This document shows, in pieces, positions 19,024 through 28,411 of a stretch of 64,000 nucleotides of DNA (position 1 is its first letter; every line of letters begins with the position of its first letter). Made by a program: the position numbers and the translations under genes. A model generated the notes under the pieces. It saw nothing but the letters and a program-made list of their open reading frames with translations, was not told the origin of the DNA and did no database searches. Source of the DNA: Bradyrhizobium sp. CB1650. GTDB lineage: Bacteria > Pseudomonadota > Alphaproteobacteria > Rhizobiales > Xanthobacteraceae. Where the stretch lies: assembly GCF_029761915.1 (NCBI RefSeq), contig NZ_CP121695.1, positions 9,329,501-9,393,500 on the forward strand, given 5' to 3'.

Positions 19024-19130
19024 CTCGTCATTCCGGCGCCGCGTAACGGCGAACCCGGAATCCATTTCGCCACCTGCTCTGCGGATGAATGGATTCCGGG
19101 CTCGCGCTTCGAGCGCCCCGGAATGACGAG
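19024..19130. repeat. Palindromic intergenic repeat between glnD and the methyltransferase gene
   Basis: CTCGTCATTCCGG at the left and CCGGAATGACGAG at the right are perfect inverted arms. Inner AACCCGGAATCCATT and ATGGATTCCGGGC also pair. It belongs to the TCATTCCGGG family and sits between converging genes. Confidence 0.85.
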
Positions 19131-19142
19131 TTGAGAGAGAGA

Positions 19143-19673
19143 CTAAACCTCCACGCCCTCGTGTCGCAGCAGCCAGCGCTTGCGCGCGAGGCCGCCGCCG
19201 TACTTCACCAGAGAGCCATCGGCGCCGATCAGGCGGTGACAGGGCAACACCACGCTGATCGGGTTGGAGCCGTTGGCATGGCCGACGGCGCGGACGGCCC
19301 TGGGCATATCAAGGCGCGACGCAAGCGCGCCGTAGCTGAGCGTCGTGCCCACGGGGATCTTCGCGAGCGCCGTCCAGACCCTGCGCTGGAACGGCGTGCC
19401 GGCGACACGCCACGTGACTGTCCCAAGCTGCGCAAGATCGCCGTCGAAATAGCCGGACAGCGCAGTCCTCATCCCGGCCGGTGCCGGCTGCTTGCGCAGA
19501 TCCACCGCGCCGTAATGCAGGCGCAAGAGCTCGCGCATGCGGTGCTCGTAATCCTCCCAGTCGAGCGCGCGCAGCACACCTTCGGCATCGGTGACGAGCA
19601 GCGCGATCCCGATCGGCGTCTTGAGACGATCAAGGCCAAAACTCTCGGACGGATGTGTCGATCGACCGGTCAT
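19143..19673 (-). CDS. Methylated-DNA--[protein]-cysteine S-methyltransferase
   Basis: A 176-residue suicide DNA-repair protein that moves alkyl groups from O6-alkylguanine to its own Cys145. The active site is SVVLPCHRLIGADGSLVKYGGG, with the helix-turn-helix region IPVGTTLSYGALASRL and the Arg finger in MPRAVRAVGHANGSNP. The start is taken at ATG 19673 (MTGRSTHP); an earlier ATG adds a Cys-containing tail of 20 residues unlike the family. The N-terminal segment resembles Ogt rather than the Ada AraC domain. Confidence 0.93.
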   Translation of the reverse strand: MTGRSTHPSESFGLDRLKTPIGIALLVTDAEGVLRALDWEDYEHRMRELLRLHYGAVDLRKQPAPAGMRTALSGYFDGDLAQLGTVTWRVAGTPFQRRVWTALAKIPVGTTLSYGALASRLDMPRAVRAVGHANGSNPISVVLPCHRLIGADGSLVKYGGGLARKRWLLRHEGVEV

Positions 19674-19923
19674 GGCGACACCATTACAGGGACCACATAT
19701 CGCACGTGCCACACTGAGCATGCTAGCGTCCACCCGAAAGCTGACGCCTGCCGGCGGCGATCGCCCTGGCGACGCTGTTCCGCGCCTGAGGCGCTACGGC
19801 GCGGCGCCACGATCCTTGCGCGGCGCCCGGCCTTCCTCCACAATCTTCGGCAGCGATGGCGACCGTTGCAATCAACGGGAAAAGACCGTCGGCAGAATAT
19901 TCCGTCAGGAGGAACATCCCAAC

Positions 19924-21150
19924 ATGAACAATCGCAGAGCCTACATAGCTGCCGCGGCGGTGCTCGCTTTCGCGCTCTCCGCCAGCCAAGCACTCGCACA
20001 GAAGAAGTACGACACCGGCGCCAGCGACACCGAGATCAAGATCGGCCAGACCGTGCCGTTCTCCGGCGCCTACTCGGTTTACGCCAATATCGGCAAGACG
20101 CAGGCCGCGTACTTCAAGATGATCAACGATCAGGGTGGCATCAACGGCCGCAAGATCAACCTGATCCAGTATGACGACGCCTATTCGCCGCCGAAGACCG
20201 TCGAGCAGGTACGCAAGCTCGTCGAGGGCGACGAGGTCCTGTTCACGTTCCAGCTCATCGGCACCGCCGCCAACGCGGCCGTGCAAAAATATCTCAACGG
20301 CAAGAAGGTGCCGCAACTCCTGGCCTCGACCGGTGCCGCGCGCTTCAACGATCCGAAGAATTATCCCTGGACCATCGCCTACAATCCCAACTACGTGTCC
20401 GAGGGACGCATCTACGCAAAATACATCCTCGCCAACCACCCCAACGCCAAGATCGGCGTGCTCTACCAGAACGACGACATGGGCCGCGACTATCTCGCCG
20501 GGCTCAAGAGCGGCCTCGGCGACAAGGCCGCCAGCATGATCGTCGGCGAGGTGTCCTACGAGGTCACCGATCCGACGGTGGATTCGCAGGTGGTCAAGCT
20601 GAAGTCGATGGGCGTCGACCTGTTCTACGACGCTTCGACGCCGAAATTCGCGGCGCAGGCGATCAAGAAGCTCGCCGATCTCGGCTGGACGCCGGTGCAC
20701 ATTCTCGACATCAATGCGAGCCCGATATCGGCGACGCTGAAACCTGCCGGCCTCGACATTTCCAAGGGGATCATCTCCACCCAATATGGCAAGGAGCCCG
20801 GTGATCCGCAGTGGAAGGACGATCCGGGCGTGAAGGCCTTCTTCGCCTTCATGGACAAGTATTTCCCCGAAGGCGACAAGCTCAACACGGTCAACACCTA
20901 TGCCTATTCCGTGGCCGAGCTGCTGGTGCAGGTCTTGAAACAATGCGGCGACGACCTGACGCGTGAGAACGTCATGAAGCAGGTCGCCAACATCAAGGAC
21001 TTCACCCCGAGCTTCGCGCTGCCCGGCATCAAGATCAACACCGGACCGAACGACTATCGCGTCAACAAGCAGATGCAGATGATGAAATTCAACGGCGAAC
21101 GCTGGGAACTGTTTGGCCCGATCATCGAGGACTCCGGTCCGTCGGGCTAG
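19924..21150 (+). CDS. Branched-chain-amino-acid-type ABC substrate-binding protein, copy 1
   Basis: A 408-residue periplasmic binding protein of the LivJ/Peripla_BP_6 type. The signal peptide is MNNRRAYIAAAAVLAFALSA with cleavage after ASQALA. The mature protein begins QKKYDTGASDTEIKIGQTVP and contains YDDAYSPPKTVEQVRKLVE. CAGGAGGA lies upstream of ATG 19924. No permease or ATPase genes follow, so it must share membrane components encoded elsewhere. It is a close tandem paralogue of the gene at 21398. The ligand is unknown and need not be an amino acid. Confidence 0.92.
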   Translation: MNNRRAYIAAAAVLAFALSASQALAQKKYDTGASDTEIKIGQTVPFSGAYSVYANIGKTQAAYFKMINDQGGINGRKINLIQYDDAYSPPKTVEQVRKLVEGDEVLFTFQLIGTAANAAVQKYLNGKKVPQLLASTGAARFNDPKNYPWTIAYNPNYVSEGRIYAKYILANHPNAKIGVLYQNDDMGRDYLAGLKSGLGDKAASMIVGEVSYEVTDPTVDSQVVKLKSMGVDLFYDASTPKFAAQAIKKLADLGWTPVHILDINASPISATLKPAGLDISKGIISTQYGKEPGDPQWKDDPGVKAFFAFMDKYFPEGDKLNTVNTYAYSVAELLVQVLKQCGDDLTRENVMKQVANIKDFTPSFALPGIKINTGPNDYRVNKQMQMMKFNGERWELFGPIIEDSGPSG

Positions 21151-21156
21151 TGTCTC

Positions 21157-21271
21157 GTAGGGTGGGTCAGCCCTGCGGCTGCGCGAAGCGCAGTCCACTA
21201 GGCGTAACCCACCTCTTTCCTTTCCGCGCGTCGACACAAGTGGTGGGTTACGCTCCGCTAACCCACCCTAC
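21157..21271. repeat. GTAGGGTGGGT palindromic repeat between the two binding-protein genes
   Basis: GTAGGGTGGGTCAG at the left pairs with CTAACCCACCCTAC at the right. Inner GCGTAACCCACC/GGTGGGTTACGC arms also pair. It sits in the tandem-duplication junction and may end transcription of copy 1. Confidence 0.8.
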
Positions 21272-21397
21272 CAACTGTGGGCATGCGCCGACCTTGTGTT
21301 GCTGCAACGGCTCCGCCACACTCCCGCGCAGCGATGGCGTCCGGCGTGCAACAGCGCCGGACAGACCATCGGCAATAACAATCCGAGGAAATCGCCA

Positions 21398-22624
21398 ATG
21401 AGGAATGGAGTTCTGCACCTGGTCACGGGGACTGCGCTGGCTTTGGCGCTGTCGGTCTCAGCGGCCAGTGCCCAGAAGAAATACGATCCGGGTGCCAGCG
21501 ATACCGAGATCAAGGTCGGGCAGACCGTGCCGTTCTCAGGACCGGCGTCGGCCTATGCCACGATCGGCAAGGCCCAGGCCGCCTATTTCAAGATGATCAA
21601 CGATCAGGGCGGCGTGAACGGACGCAAGATCAACCTGATCCAATATGACGACGCCTATTCGCCGCCGAAAGCCGTGGAGCAGGTGCGCAAGCTGGTAGAG
21701 AGCGACGAAGTGCTGCTGACCTTCCAGATCGTCGGGACCCCATCCAACGCGGCCGTGCAGAAGTACCTCAATGCCAAGAGGGTGCCGCAGCTCTTCGCAG
21801 CGACCGGCGCTTCGAAGTTCACCGATCCGAAGAACTTCCCGTGGACCATGGGCTACAACCCGAACTACTTCGTCGAGGGCCGCATCTACGGTCAGTACAT
21901 CCTGAAGGAGCATCCCAACGCCAAGATCGGCGTGCTCTATCAGAATGACGACCTCGGCAAGGACTATTTGAACGGCATCAAGGCCGGTCTCGGCGACAAG
22001 GCCGCCAAGATGATCGTCGCGGAAGCGTCCTACGAGGTCTCGGATCCGACCGTCGACTCGCAGATCCTCAAGATCAAGGACGCCGGCGCCGATCTGTTCT
22101 TCAGCGCGACGACACCGAAGCAGGCCGCGCAGGCGATCAAGAAGATCGCCGAGATGGGCTGGCATCCGGTGCAGATCGTCGACATCAACGCTACCTCCGT
22201 CGGTGCGGTGATGAAGCCGGCGGGGTTAGAGGCCGCCAAGGGCGTGATCAGCGTCAATTACGGCAAGGATCCGCTCGATCCGACCTGGAAGGATGACGCC
22301 GGCATGAAGCGGTATTTCGACTTCATGGCGAAGTACTATCCGGATGGCGACAAGGATTCGAACTTCAACGTCTATGGCTATGGCACCGCCCAGCTCCTGG
22401 TCCACGTGTTGCAGCAGTGCGGGGACAACCTGACGCGCGAGAACGTCATGAAGCAGGCCGCTTCGCTGAAGGACGTGACGGGCGATGTCGGGCTGCCCGG
22501 CATCAAGGCCAACACCTCGCCGACCGACTACCGCGTCAACAAGCAGCTCCAGATGATGAAGTTCAACGGCGAGCGCTGGGAGCTGTTCGGCCCGATCCTC
22601 GAGGATGCCGGACCGGCGGGTTAG
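21398..22624 (+). CDS. Branched-chain-amino-acid-type ABC substrate-binding protein, copy 2
   Basis: A 408-residue protein of exactly the same length as copy 1, sharing long identical stretches (GQTVPFSG, YDDAYSPPK, NPNY, VNKQ-QMMKFNGERWELFGPI). The signal peptide is MRNGVLHLVTGTALALALSV, cleaved after SASA. GAGGAA lies upstream of ATG 21398. Changes concentrate in loops near the binding cleft (ASTGAARFNDPKNYP versus AATGASKFTDPKNFP), suggesting divergence of ligand or regulation. It is also an orphan without permease genes. Confidence 0.92.
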   Translation: MRNGVLHLVTGTALALALSVSAASAQKKYDPGASDTEIKVGQTVPFSGPASAYATIGKAQAAYFKMINDQGGVNGRKINLIQYDDAYSPPKAVEQVRKLVESDEVLLTFQIVGTPSNAAVQKYLNAKRVPQLFAATGASKFTDPKNFPWTMGYNPNYFVEGRIYGQYILKEHPNAKIGVLYQNDDLGKDYLNGIKAGLGDKAAKMIVAEASYEVSDPTVDSQILKIKDAGADLFFSATTPKQAAQAIKKIAEMGWHPVQIVDINATSVGAVMKPAGLEAAKGVISVNYGKDPLDPTWKDDAGMKRYFDFMAKYYPDGDKDSNFNVYGYGTAQLLVHVLQQCGDNLTRENVMKQAASLKDVTGDVGLPGIKANTSPTDYRVNKQLQMMKFNGERWELFGPILEDAGPAG

Positions 22625-22647
22625 GCCTTCGAGAAGGCTGTCTCGAT

Positions 22648-22732
22648 CGTCATGCCCGGGCTTGTCCCGGGCATCCACGTTCTTGGCTGTAAAGAAAGGG
22701 CGTGGATGGCCGGGTCAAGCCCGGCCATGACG
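22648..22732. repeat. CCCGGGCTTGTCCCGGGCATCCACG palindromic repeat
   Basis: CGTCATGCCCGGGCTTG at the left pairs with CAAGCCCGGCCATGACG at the right, with inner ATCCACG/CGTGGAT arms. It lies between the converging binding-protein and DUF1330 genes. Confidence 0.8.
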
Positions 22733-22758
22733 GTAGAGAGAGTGTCGCGTTACGGCAC

Positions 22759-23184
22759 TCAAGTCGGTATCTCCCCAAAATTCTTCCCCACCGGCAGCAC
22801 GGCGTGCCGGATCAGGCGCGAGTCCTCCACCGCGGCCTGCCGGTGCTTCACCGCTTCGCGATAGACGGGATCGCGGATCATCTCGACGAAGGCGGCAACG
22901 CTTGGATATTCGGCGATGAAGCAGTGGTCCCAGCGTTCCTCCTGCGGGCCGATCAGCATCAGCTCGAATTTGCCTTGCCAGACGATGCGGCCGCCGAGGC
23001 GCTCGAACACCGGGCCGCTCTCGCGACCATAGGCGGCATAGGCTTCCGCGCCCGTTGCCTTGCGGCCATCGGGATAGGCAGCCTCTTTGCGCAAGCGCAC
23101 CAGGTTGAGCATGTGGATCGGACCCGGGCGATCATTGTCCCGGAATTGCGCGAAGATTTCCTTGGTCGGATCGATATGGCCCAT
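22759..23184 (-). CDS. DUF1330 domain protein
   Basis: A 141-residue protein with the DUF1330 dimeric alpha/beta-barrel pattern: PIHMLNLVRLRKEAAY, then YAAYGRESGPVFERLGGRIV and CFIAEYPSVAAFVEMIRDP with EAVKHRQAAVEDSRLI. These small proteins have no settled enzymatic role; the fold is shared with monooxygenases and chlorite-dismutase relatives. No signal peptide. It converges on the binding-protein pair and is divergent from the PBP gene. Confidence 0.85.
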   Translation of the reverse strand: MGHIDPTKEIFAQFRDNDRPGPIHMLNLVRLRKEAAYPDGRKATGAEAYAAYGRESGPVFERLGGRIVWQGKFELMLIGPQEERWDHCFIAEYPSVAAFVEMIRDPVYREAVKHRQAAVEDSRLIRHAVLPVGKNFGEIPT

Positions 23185-23352
23185 GCAAGTTCCCTCATCT
23201 TTGTGCGACCGATCCTAGCTGCGTCACGCTGCGCGAGGAACAGCATCTCCGCGCTGCCGCACCTCCTAATCACGCGTTAAGCTTTGGGTAACCGGGCCTT
23301 AAACAGCGACAGCTAGCGTGCGCCAGGGCGGGCTGACCGGGCGTTTTTTCGT

Positions 23353-25545
23353 ATGGCGTGGGGAAAGAAAAAGGGCGGTGGGCGGAAAGAGCCGCTATTC
23401 GGCTTGCCCGCGGCGCTCGCCGATCTGCGCCTGACGGCGGCGGACCGCATACCGAACGCCGAAGACAAGCCGAAGAAATCGGCCAAATCATCCGCCAAGC
23501 GCAGAAGCGACGAGTCTGATGCCGAGCCGCCGCGCGAGCGCAAGGCGCAAGGCGGCCGCGGCGGCGCCAAGCGCCGATCGAAATCGCGCGGAAGCCGCAG
23601 CATCGGCCGCCTGATCTATTGGGGCGCGGTGCTCGGCCTGTGGGGCATGATCGCCGTGATCGGCGTCGTGATCTGGGTCGGCGCCCACCTGCCGCCGATC
23701 CAATCGCTGGAAATTCCCAAACGGCCGCCGACGATCCAGATCGTCGGCATGGATGGCAGCATGCTGGCGCAGCGCGGCGAGATGGCCGGCGCCAACGTCG
23801 CACTCAAGGATCTGCCGCCCTATTTGCCAAAAGCCTTCATCGCCATCGAGGACCGCCGTTTCTATTCGCATTTCGGCATCGATCCGCTCGGCATTTTGCG
23901 CGCAGCAGTTACCAATGTTCTCCATCGCGGCGTGTCGCAGGGCGGCTCGACGCTGACGCAGCAGCTCGCCAAGAATCTGTTCCTCACGCAAGAGCGCACC
24001 TTCCAGCGCAAATTGCAGGAGGTCGAGCTTGCGATCTGGCTGGAGCGCAAGCATTCCAAGAACGAGATCCTGGAGCTCTATCTCAACCGCGTCTATTTCG
24101 GCTCCGGCGCCTATGGCGTCGAAGCCGCGGCGCAACGCTATTTCGGCAAGTCGGCGAAGCACGTCACCATTGCCGAAGCTGCGATGCTGGCCGGCCTCGT
24201 CAAATCGCCCTCGCGGCTCGCGCCCAATCGTAACCCGGAAGGCGCCGAACAACGCGCGCAGGTCGTGCTTGCGGCGATGGCGGATGCCAAATTCATCACC
24301 CAAGCGCAGGCCCAGGCCTCGATCGGCCATCCTGCGATCAACGTGAAGCCGGCGGGCGCCGGTACCGTCAACTACGTCGCCGACTGGATCGGCGAGGTGC
24401 TGGACGATCTCGTCGGCCAGATCGACCAGAGCATCACGGTCGAGACCACGATCGATCCGAAACTCCAGAGCGTGGCGGAAGCCGCCATCATCGACGAGCT
24501 GGCGGCCAAAAGCGTGAAGTTCAACGTAACCCAGGGCGCGCTGGTGGCGATGACGCCCGACGGCGCGGTGCGCGCCATGGTCGGTGGCCGGAACTATTCC
24601 GACAGCCAGTACAACCGCGCGGTAACCGCGAAGCGCCAGCCTGGCTCCTCGTTCAAGCCGTTCGTCTATTTGACTGCGCTCGAGCAGGGTCTGACGCCGG
24701 ATACGGTCCGCCAGGATGCACCGATCGAGGTCAAGGGGTGGAAGCCCGAGAACTACACCCATGAATATTTCGGCGCGGTGACGCTGACGCAGGCGCTCGC
24801 GATGTCGCTCAACACGGTCGCAATTCGCCTCGGCCTCGAGGTCGGACCAAAGAACGTGGTGCGCACGGCGCACCGGCTCGGCATCTCTTCGAAGCTCGAG
24901 CCCAACGCCTCGATCGCGCTTGGCACCTCGGAGGTCTCCGTTGTCGAGCTGGTCGGCGCCTATGCGCCCTTCGCCAATGGCGGTCTCGCGGTGTCGCCGC
25001 ATGTGGTGACCCGGATCAAGACGCTCGAGGGCAAGCTGCTCTACATGCGTCAACCCGAGGAGCGGAACCAGGTGATCGAGCCGCGTTACGTGGCGATGAT
25101 GAACACGATGATGCGGGAAACCCTGATCTCCGGCACCGCCAAGAAGGCGGAAATCCCCGGCTGGCAGGCGGCCGGCAAGACCGGCACCAGCCAGGATTAT
25201 CGCGACGCCTGGTTCATCGGCTACACCGCCAACCTCGTCACCGGCGTCTGGCTCGGCAATGACGACAACTCGCCGACCAAGAAGGCGACAGGTGGCGGCC
25301 TGCCGGTGGAGGTCTGGTCCCGCTTCATGCGCACGGCGCACGAGGGCGTGCCGGTGGCGGCCTTGCCGAATTCGCAAGCCGGCTGGGGTCTGTCGAACCT
25401 CGCCCAGGCCGCATCGCAGGTGTCAGCACCGCCGGCCAACAATGGCGGTTATCGCCCGCCTCCGACGCGCGCCAATGTGCGGCCGGAAGCGGCGGCGGGG
25501 CTGGACGGCTGGCTGATGGACCGGCTGTTCGGCGGAAATCGATAG
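23353..25545 (+). CDS. Class A penicillin-binding protein (PBP1A family)
   Basis: A 730-residue bifunctional peptidoglycan synthase. A long basic cytoplasmic tail (residues 1-85) precedes one membrane anchor (about 88-110). The glycosyltransferase domain holds the catalytic Glu166 in AFIAIEDRRFYSHFGIDP and QGGSTLTQQLAKNLFL. The transpeptidase domain has Ser432-SFK (SxxK), SLN in MSLNTVAI, and K609TGTS. The C-terminal tail is Pro/Ala-rich. It polymerises and cross-links glycan in the periplasm. The length is shorter than E. coli PBP1A, as common in Rhizobiales. Confidence 0.95.
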   Translation: MAWGKKKGGGRKEPLFGLPAALADLRLTAADRIPNAEDKPKKSAKSSAKRRSDESDAEPPRERKAQGGRGGAKRRSKSRGSRSIGRLIYWGAVLGLWGMIAVIGVVIWVGAHLPPIQSLEIPKRPPTIQIVGMDGSMLAQRGEMAGANVALKDLPPYLPKAFIAIEDRRFYSHFGIDPLGILRAAVTNVLHRGVSQGGSTLTQQLAKNLFLTQERTFQRKLQEVELAIWLERKHSKNEILELYLNRVYFGSGAYGVEAAAQRYFGKSAKHVTIAEAAMLAGLVKSPSRLAPNRNPEGAEQRAQVVLAAMADAKFITQAQAQASIGHPAINVKPAGAGTVNYVADWIGEVLDDLVGQIDQSITVETTIDPKLQSVAEAAIIDELAAKSVKFNVTQGALVAMTPDGAVRAMVGGRNYSDSQYNRAVTAKRQPGSSFKPFVYLTALEQGLTPDTVRQDAPIEVKGWKPENYTHEYFGAVTLTQALAMSLNTVAIRLGLEVGPKNVVRTAHRLGISSKLEPNASIALGTSEVSVVELVGAYAPFANGGLAVSPHVVTRIKTLEGKLLYMRQPEERNQVIEPRYVAMMNTMMRETLISGTAKKAEIPGWQAAGKTGTSQDYRDAWFIGYTANLVTGVWLGNDDNSPTKKATGGGLPVEVWSRFMRTAHEGVPVAALPNSQAGWGLSNLAQAASQVSAPPANNGGYRPPPTRANVRPEAAAGLDGWLMDRLFGGNR

Positions 25546-25743
25546 GTTCGGCCTGAGGTCGTCGTGACCTCAAAACAAAAATCTCGAAAACAACCCCATG
25601 CAAAGTAGCCGGTCACTGCCGGTGCGATGCCCGGTGGATTGTACGAAACCTTTGATGCGGCCGCGCAAATCAGGGGCGCCGCGCCATCGTCGCGGCGTGT
25701 GGGGTCAGTCGAGCGAAACGCGCAGATATCACCTCATTCTCAC

Positions 25744-25866
25744 TGTCATTCCCCGCGCAGGCGGGGAATCCAGTATTCCAGAGAAATCGAGATTCATAAC
25801 GACTGCCGCGGCGTACTGGATCGCCCGCTCCAGTGCGCAATTGCGCACAAGGCGGACGATGACAGT
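25744..25866. repeat. GTCATTCCCCGCGCAGGCGGGGAATCC repeat unit in the gap after the PBP gene
   Basis: A strong CATTCCCCGC-GCAG-GCGGGGAAT hairpin at the left, with TCCAGTA and a matching TACTGGA further right and a closing GATGACAG. The remaining sequence of the 361-bp gap 25546-25906 shows no supported gene. Confidence 0.65.
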
Positions 25867-25906
25867 TTCAAATACGGCCGACGGCTTACAACCGGGCTCG
25901 AGAGCC

Positions 25907-26662
25907 CTAATCCTCGATCCCGTAGCGATGCAGATCGTTGCCGTGGGTGTCGAGCCACTTCTTGGCGCGCTCGACCGACGGACAGATCCTGTCGCAGACG
26001 CGCCAGAACCGCGACGAGTGGTTCATCTCGACGAGATGGGCGACTTCGTGGGCAGCGAGATAATCGAGCACGAAGGGCGGTGCGAGGATCAGGCGCCAGG
26101 AGAACGACAGCGAGCCCGCCGAGGTGCAGGAACCCCAGCGGCTCGATTGATCGCGGATCGAGAGCCGCCTGACCCTGACGCCGAGCTCGGCGGCATAGGA
26201 TTCGGCCGAGCGCTGCAGATCGCGGCGCGCTTCGCGCTTGAGGAAATCATGGACGCGGCGGTCGATATGCTCGTCGCCGCCGGCGACGCAGAGAATGCGC
26301 TCGCCGCTATCGCGCACCTCGGTCCACACCGTGCCGCGGATGCCGGCGCGATGCACGATGCGATGGGACACGCCGCGCAGCGGTATCACTGTGCCCGCCT
26401 GGAACGGTGCCGCCTTCGGCAAGCGGCCAAGACGCGCTGCGATCCAAGCACCGTGACGCTGTGCGAAGTCTTTGGCTTCGGCAAGCGTGCCTCGCGGCGG
26501 CATCGTGAGGATGGCTTCGCGATCGCTCGGATGAATTCTGAGCGTGTAGCGGCGCGCGCGGCGGTGCCGGCGCAATCGGATCGCAAAAAATTGCGATCCG
26601 TGGGTGATCACAAGGGTCTTGGGTTCGTGGGGCCGCCGATAGAGGAGAGCGCGAGTGGCCAT
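25907..26662 (-). CDS. YgjP-like M48-type metallopeptidase domain protein
   Basis: A 251-residue protein of the YgjP/DUF45 (WLM-like) family. The zinc site is AAHEVAHLVEMNHSSRFW (HExxH plus a downstream His), preceded by the family motif SRWGSCTSAGSLSFSWRLIL. The N-terminal half carries RRHRRARRYTLRIHPSDREA, also typical. These are cytoplasmic predicted metallopeptidases of unclear physiological role. ATG 26662 (MATRALLYRRPHEPKT) is favoured; a longer in-frame start at 26746 adds an unrelated Cys/Trp-rich tail. No good ribosome-binding site is seen for either. Confidence 0.85.
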   Translation of the reverse strand: MATRALLYRRPHEPKTLVITHGSQFFAIRLRRHRRARRYTLRIHPSDREAILTMPPRGTLAEAKDFAQRHGAWIAARLGRLPKAAPFQAGTVIPLRGVSHRIVHRAGIRGTVWTEVRDSGERILCVAGGDEHIDRRVHDFLKREARRDLQRSAESYAAELGVRVRRLSIRDQSSRWGSCTSAGSLSFSWRLILAPPFVLDYLAAHEVAHLVEMNHSSRFWRVCDRICPSVERAKKWLDTHGNDLHRYGIED

Positions 26663-26963
26663 GTCTGTCAGTCCGGGGGGAAGGAGTTCGCCCGGATTCT
26701 GCCATAACCGCCGCCAGGGAAAGCGCTCGGCGCAAAAACAAATCATTTGCCCAATATACAGGGGTCGGCCGTCCGGGAGACCCTACAGACTGGGGTTGGA
26801 ACCCGAATTTTTCGCCCTCTCCCGATGCATGCGGCCTCCCCAAGGGTTGAGGGGAGACTCACTCCTATAAGGCTACCTAAATACCGCGAATCTGGCGGGA
26901 ACTTGGCCTCGGGCAAGGCCTCCGACAGGGCCGAATTTGCAGCGGGAAAGCCGAAAAACGCGG
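26663..26963. other. Gap without a supported gene
   Basis: This 301-bp stretch lies between the YgjP-like gene and the 3' end of the PHA depolymerase gene. It contains an AT-rich patch near 26735-26760 that may include the YgjP-like promoter. No conserved reading frame, RNA gene or recognised repeat was seen. Confidence 0.5.
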
Positions 26964-28292
26964 CTATTCGGCAGCGAGGGCCTGCGCTGCCTTCGGATTC
27001 GCGGCCGAGACCATGAAATCATGAATCCTCGGCACGATTTCCGACTTGAAACGCGAGCCGTTGAACACGCCGTAATGTCCGACGCCCTTCTGGACGTAAT
27101 GAACCCGGCGATGATCGGGAATCGAGCTGCACAATCCATGCGTTGCTTCGGTCTGACCGAGACCGGAGATGTCATCGCTCTCGCCTTCGACCGTCATCAA
27201 GGCCACGCGCGTGATCTTCGAAGGATCGACCCGTGTTCCGCGATGGGTCATCTCACCCTTCGGCAGGGCATGCTTCACGAAGACGGTGTCGACGGTCTGA
27301 AGATAGTACTCGGCGGAAAGGTCCATCACCGCGAGATACTCATCGTAGAAGTCGCGATGCTTGTCGACGAGGTCGCCGTCGCCCTTCACCAGATTGGCGA
27401 AAAGCTGCTTGTGCGCGTCCATGTGACGGTCGAGATTCATGCTGATGAAGCCGTTGAGCTGCAGGAATCCCGGATAAACGTCGCGCATCATGCCCGGGTG
27501 CGGGAACGGCACCTTGGTGATGACGGTGTTGCGGAACCAGTCGATGCCGCGCTGTTCGGCGAGCTTGTTCACCGCCGTCGGATTGCGACGGGTATCGATC
27601 GGACCGCCCATCAGCGTCATCGATAGCGGGACGAACGGGTCGCGCCGCGCTTCCATGATCGAAACGGCGGCGACGACGGGAACGGAAGGCTGGCACACCG
27701 CCATCACATGGGTGTTGCCGCCGAGCACGTGCAACATCTCGATGACGTAGTCGATGTAGTCGTCGAGATCGAAACGGCCCTCGCTGAGCGGCACCATGCG
27801 GGCGTCGGCCCAATCGGTGATGTAGACCTCATGCGCAGGCAGGAAGGCCTCGACGGTACCGCGCAGAAGCGTGGCATAATGGCCGGACATCGGCGCGACG
27901 ATCAGCACGCGCGGCTGCGGGCTGCGCAGCGGGCGGGTGAACTTGCGATCGAAATAGAGCAGTCTGCAAAACGGCTTTTCCCAGACCGATCGGATCTCGA
28001 CGGGGACGCGGATGCCGTTGACCTCGGTGTCGTCGAGCCCCCATTCCGGCTTGCCATAGCGGCGCGTGGTGCGCTCGAACAGCTCGCAGGCCGCAGCCAC
28101 CGACTTACCGACATCGGTGTGCGCCCAGGGGTTCATGGGATTCTGAAACAGAATCTTGGTGGCGTCGGTGACCGCGCGCGCCGGATTCAGAGAGGCGTGC
28201 GCCATCTCGTACATCCAGTACATCGGCGTCGTCAGGACCGGACTGCCTTCGGCCGCCAGGGGCGGTGCGCCGCCAAACTCACCAATGGGCAT
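26964..28292 (-). CDS. Intracellular polyhydroxyalkanoate depolymerase (PhaZ type)
   Basis: A 442-residue enzyme that mobilises stored polyhydroxybutyrate. The start MPIGEFGGAP, then MYWMYEMAHASLNPARA, and the nucleophile region HVMAVCQPSVPVVAAVS match the intracellular PhaZ family, whose active residue is Cys (here about Cys200) instead of Ser. The C-terminus has GVGHYGVFNGSRF with the catalytic His. ATG 28292 has GAGAGGAA seven bases upstream; a second ATG six codons earlier overlaps that site and is less likely. It lies downstream of the ABC exporter genes on the same strand. Confidence 0.93.
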   Translation of the reverse strand: MPIGEFGGAPPLAAEGSPVLTTPMYWMYEMAHASLNPARAVTDATKILFQNPMNPWAHTDVGKSVAAACELFERTTRRYGKPEWGLDDTEVNGIRVPVEIRSVWEKPFCRLLYFDRKFTRPLRSPQPRVLIVAPMSGHYATLLRGTVEAFLPAHEVYITDWADARMVPLSEGRFDLDDYIDYVIEMLHVLGGNTHVMAVCQPSVPVVAAVSIMEARRDPFVPLSMTLMGGPIDTRRNPTAVNKLAEQRGIDWFRNTVITKVPFPHPGMMRDVYPGFLQLNGFISMNLDRHMDAHKQLFANLVKGDGDLVDKHRDFYDEYLAVMDLSAEYYLQTVDTVFVKHALPKGEMTHRGTRVDPSKITRVALMTVEGESDDISGLGQTEATHGLCSSIPDHRRVHYVQKGVGHYGVFNGSRFKSEIVPRIHDFMVSAANPKAAQALAAE

Positions 28293-28411
28293 ATTTAATT
28301 CCTCTCGCATCGCAGCATACTGCCGAATGCGCAATATTGCGTCAATGCACGGTTCCGTACATCTACGTGCTCTGGACCGCCAAAACAGCCTGAATCCACG
28401 GGAAAGTGACG

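Noticed and set aside
16066..19065. A 999-residue open frame on the minus strand opposite glnD
   Set aside because: It mirrors the codon pattern of glnD in GC-rich DNA and has no family motif; the plus-strand GlnD has all its domains.
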